In this document: piece by piece, positions 61,595 through 64,000 of the stretch
Position numbering within the stretch: the first letter of the stretch is position 1
Layout: every line of letters starts with the position of its first letter
Assembly (NCBI RefSeq): GCF_029193815.1
Contig: NZ_JARFVC010000013.1
Span: 20,028-84,027, forward strand
Direction: 5' to 3'
DNA length: 64,000 nucleotides
Source of the DNA: Cytobacillus sp. S13-E01
GTDB taxonomy: Bacteria; Bacillota; Bacilli; Bacillales; Bacillaceae_L
Notes under the pieces: model-generated
The model's database searches: none
What the model saw: only the letters and a program-made list of their open reading frames with translations
What the model was told of the DNA's origin: nothing
Position numbers and translations under genes: made by a program

Positions 61595-63172
61595 TTATTT
61601 AGATTTAACAAGAACCCGGCAATTCTCGGGAAGTGTCGGTGACCATGGCAGGAATTCGGCCAATTTTGTTTTGTCTGTCGTATCAATATTGGGAAGCTCC
61701 TGAAATAGATAGCTAAGATAATAGAATGGGTTCAATCCATTTTCCTTTGCTGTCTCTACAACACTATAGATGATCGCACTAGACTTTGCTCCCCTTGCGG
61801 TATTACTAAACAACCAATTTTTGCGGCCGATTACAAAAGGTTTAATAGATCTTTCGGCTAGGTTGTTATCAATCTCCAAATGTCCGTCCTCTAAAAATGC
61901 TACTAATCTATCCCATTGATTACGGCAATATTTGATAGCTTGACCAAGTGCACTTTTTGGCAATACACGGGGTGTTAGTTCTTTTAACCATGCCGAAAAA
62001 GCCTCTAGCACTGGTTTGCTGAGTTCCTGTCGTGCGTCGAAGCGCTCCTCCGGACTTACGCCCTTTAGTTTGCGCTCGATTTCAAATAATTGGTTACAAT
62101 AAGCCAAACCTTCCTTTGCCTTGACGGTAGATGTGCTTGCGGTCTCAGGAAGCGCTCGAAGGGCCTCGGTGAATTTTCGGCGGGAATGCGCCCAGCACCC
62201 GACCAACCTAACATCCGGTATATTATTGTAACCAGCATACCCATCCACATGCAGATATCCCTGGAAGCCGTCCAAAAACCGCTGAGGATGCTTGCTAGCC
62301 CGTGTTTGCTGGTAATCATACAGGACTATAGGCGTATTCCCATGACCTGAGCGATACAGCCAGATATAGGATGTCGACGCCTGTGGACGATCTGGCTCAG
62401 ATAAGACCTGCAGGGTTGTTTCATCGGCGTGTAGCCATTCCATCTGCAGGAGGTTCGCATGCATCTCCTCATAAATCGGACTAAGCCATGTTTCTGCCCC
62501 ATAGATGGTCCAGTTGGCTAGCGTTTGACGAGAAATAGACACACCAAATCGCTCCAAGTGCTTTTCTTGGCGGTACAGGGGCATGCCTTCAACATATTTT
62601 TGGGTCATGGTAAATGCCATCGCCGAAGGGGATGCTAAACTACCAGGGAAAACTGACTTCGGCATTTCCGCCGTCACAATAGGTGTTTCTAATTCATTAC
62701 GCTCGCAGTGGCGGCAACTATATACATGGCGAACATGTTCAACCACTTTGACCTGTGGTGGGATAACCTTTAATTCCTTGCGTACTTCTGTACTCATTTC
62801 ATGCATTGTACCACTGCAGCACGAACAAACCTGTTCCTCATCAGACAAACGATAGTGAATCGTCTCTGTAGGCAGGTTTTCGAATTTGCGTTCACGTTCT
62901 CCACGCTGTTTCTTACGCTTATATGTAACCGTCTCAACGGTTGGTTCTTCAACCTTCGGGTCGAATGTAGCTTCGGCTTCATTAAAAAGGGAAAGTTGAT
63001 CCAGGTCGGTCTTCTCGCTAGAAGCCCCGAATCTGCGCTGTTGGCTCAGACGGAATTGTTCCTCGTACCATTTTAGTTTAGCTTCCAACTCTTCCTTTTC
63101 CATTTCGAGTTTCTCGTTGAGCGCTTTGTAATATTCAATTGTATCTTTTGAAGTTTGCGCTGTCTTTTCCAT
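61595..63172 (-). CDS. tnpC: IS66 family transposase (TnpC)
   Basis: A 525-residue DDE transposase. It has a leucine-zipper-like N-terminus (YYKALNEKLEMEKEELEAKL), a Cys-rich zinc-finger region (CSCCSG and YSCRHCERNE), and the RNase-H-like core with acidic residues in LHADETTLQVL, LHVDGYAGYN and the DNNLAERSIKPFVIGRKNW block. ATG 63172 is preferred; the open frame extends 47 codons further, into non-homologous sequence. It catalyses strand transfer of the element together with TnpA and TnpB. Confidence 0.93.
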   Translation of the reverse strand: MEKTAQTSKDTIEYYKALNEKLEMEKEELEAKLKWYEEQFRLSQQRRFGASSEKTDLDQLSLFNEAEATFDPKVEEPTVETVTYKRKKQRGERERKFENLPTETIHYRLSDEEQVCSCCSGTMHEMSTEVRKELKVIPPQVKVVEHVRHVYSCRHCERNELETPIVTAEMPKSVFPGSLASPSAMAFTMTQKYVEGMPLYRQEKHLERFGVSISRQTLANWTIYGAETWLSPIYEEMHANLLQMEWLHADETTLQVLSEPDRPQASTSYIWLYRSGHGNTPIVLYDYQQTRASKHPQRFLDGFQGYLHVDGYAGYNNIPDVRLVGCWAHSRRKFTEALRALPETASTSTVKAKEGLAYCNQLFEIERKLKGVSPEERFDARQELSKPVLEAFSAWLKELTPRVLPKSALGQAIKYCRNQWDRLVAFLEDGHLEIDNNLAERSIKPFVIGRKNWLFSNTARGAKSSAIIYSVVETAKENGLNPFYYLSYLFQELPNIDTTDKTKLAEFLPWSPTLPENCRVLVKSK

Positions 63173-63240
63173 ACACCTAGTATACGGAAAAGAATCCGGT
63201 TTGACCAGCCGAATTCCCCCTATTTTGTATTTAACTAGTT

Positions 63241-63597
63241 TTATAGAATAATACGTGCTTTTACTTCCTGATGGGCTTGCTTTTGTTCGATGGATAGTCC
63301 ATCTAGCAACCAACGAAATTGGCGAGGGCTGATGTTCTTGGGGGTCTTATCATTTTCCGATGGCCAATGGAAGGTACCTTTTTCCAGCCGGCGATAATAA
63401 AGCCAAAACCCATTATTTTCCCAATGAAGGATTTTTAACTTGTCTCGCTTCCGATTACAGAAAACGAATAGACTGGGCGAAAAGGGATCAAGTTCAAAAC
63501 ATTCCTTCACGATGACAGCTAGCCCATCAATCGATTTGCGAAGATCTGTACTACCCCGCGCTAGATAAACCCTTTGAAATTGGGTATTGGTTAACAT
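63241..63597 (-). CDS. tnpB: IS66 accessory protein TnpB
   Basis: A 118-residue protein with the invariant IS66 Orf2 features: VYLARGSTDLRKSIDGLAVI, SLFVFCNRKRDKLKILHWE and NGFWLYYRRLEKGTFHWP. Required for efficient transposition; biochemical role unclear. Its start overlaps the end of tnpA by seven bases, so the two are coupled. Unrelated to the TnpB of IS605. Confidence 0.95.
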   Translation of the reverse strand: MLTNTQFQRVYLARGSTDLRKSIDGLAVIVKECFELDPFSPSLFVFCNRKRDKLKILHWENNGFWLYYRRLEKGTFHWPSENDKTPKNISPRQFRWLLDGLSIEQKQAHQEVKARIIL

Positions 63598-63917
63598 TGG
63601 TTTTTAAGCACATGGACAACATCTGATAATAGATCCATGTTGGCTCCAGTTGGTACCTCAACTGTGATCGTACCAAAATGAAGCAGAACAGAACCCTGCC
63701 CCGAAGGGGGTGCTTCTTCATCAACCTGAACAGTGAACCATTGTGCCGCAACGGGTGTCTGTTTGGAACCGCTGTTACTTTCAAATTGCCGTATCCAGTA
63801 ATACATTTGGTGGACTTTAATTTCTTGATGTTGGCACCAATCCACTACACTCTCTCCACTCTGTTTCCATTCTTCGTATCGTGCTTTCCATTCTATTCTT
63901 TTTTCCTTAAGGGTCAT
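63591..63917 (-). CDS. tnpA: IS66 accessory protein TnpA
   Basis: A 108-residue protein with an N-terminal helix-turn-helix-like segment (RYEEWKQSGESVVDWCQHQE followed by MYYWIRQFE) and a C-terminal TVEVPTGANMDLLSDVV. ATG 63917 (MTLKEKR) follows GGGAGGTT on the minus strand; five extra codons upstream are possible. First gene of the IS66 operon, about 83 bases from the right inverted repeat. Confidence 0.9.
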   Translation of the reverse strand: MTLKEKRIEWKARYEEWKQSGESVVDWCQHQEIKVHQMYYWIRQFESNSGSKQTPVAAQWFTVQVDEEAPPSGQGSVLLHFGTITVEVPTGANMDLLSDVVHVLKNQC

Positions 63918-64000
63918 AGAAAAACCTCCCAATATGATTTCTAGGGAGATTATCTCATGGACTCACTATTAATAGAATGTGGGCTGTATTTGACGCTTAC

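Larger units (their letters stand above)
61543..64000. mobile_element. Complete IS66-family insertion sequence
   Basis: The 14-bp terminal inverted repeats GTAAGCGTCAAATA (61543-61556) and TATTTGACGCTTAC (63987-64000) enclose three leftward genes in the IS66 order tnpA, tnpB, tnpC. Length 2458 bp is normal for the family. The 8 bases before the left end are ATTGCAAA; the matching target duplication would start at the first base after the window. All three genes are intact, so the element may be active. Confidence 0.93.

Overview
The window is low-GC Firmicute DNA, most likely from a member of the Bacillaceae. It is AT-rich, has strong AGGAGG-type ribosome binding sites and many TTG/GTG starts. 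It carries Bacillus-type families: a KatX-like catalase, a BceRS-BceAB antimicrobial-peptide module, a DUF2975-XRE pair, CBO0543, and a YhgE/Pip-like partner of an MMPL exporter. No rRNA, tRNA or CRISPR array was seen.

Layout. 1-3810: lipid and membrane cluster (partial diacylglycerol glycosyltransferase, DedA, patatin-like phospholipase, two membrane proteins). 4062-8830: a two-gene locus of a giant coiled-coil SF1 helicase and a winged-helix partner, followed by a fossil of the 3' end of a different helicase-nuclease. 9110-12323: CBO0543 protein, GNAT acetyltransferase, KatX-like catalase. 12415-17336: SnoaL relic, MMPL exporter operon and divergent TetR regulator; the MMPL start region carries an apparent one-base frameshift in an A run. 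17827-25125: DNA alkylation repair protein, VOC protein, methyltransferase, SstT, DUF2975-XRE and MNT, interspersed with many relics (DUF1828, ArsR, ABC transporter, broken HEPN toxin). 25131-28640: two HTH-PfkB sugar kinases, one in an operon with psuG. 28996-32139: FAD oxidoreductase, second alkylation repair paralogue, a structured RNA resembling an orphan HEARO/IscB omega-RNA, and a RelE-type toxin-antitoxin pair. 32418-37779: a complete Bce-type two-component system plus ABC transporter, and an anchored protein.

37862-50712 is a genomic scrapyard: an inverted-repeat element with a hairpin array, a fossil copy of the FAD oxidoreductase, two decayed copies of a two-gene nucleotidyltransferase system, a frameshifted DinG-like helicase, duplicated coiled-coil genes around a LysE exporter, an ABC-2 drug exporter, a Uma2 nuclease-like protein, DUF1697, and prophage replication remnants (DnaD-like gene and truncated dnaB).

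51000-60975 is the strongest candidate for a new defence-type locus. It holds an SF1 helicase fused to a Vsr-like nuclease, a HipA-like kinase next to a HIRAN protein whose N-terminus resembles the HipA N-terminal domain, and a PLD-nuclease/DEAH helicase. The kinase-HIRAN pair lies between two direct copies of the helicase gene's 3' end and terminator. The window ends with a complete IS66-family element (61543-64000) whose right inverted repeat ends on the last base.
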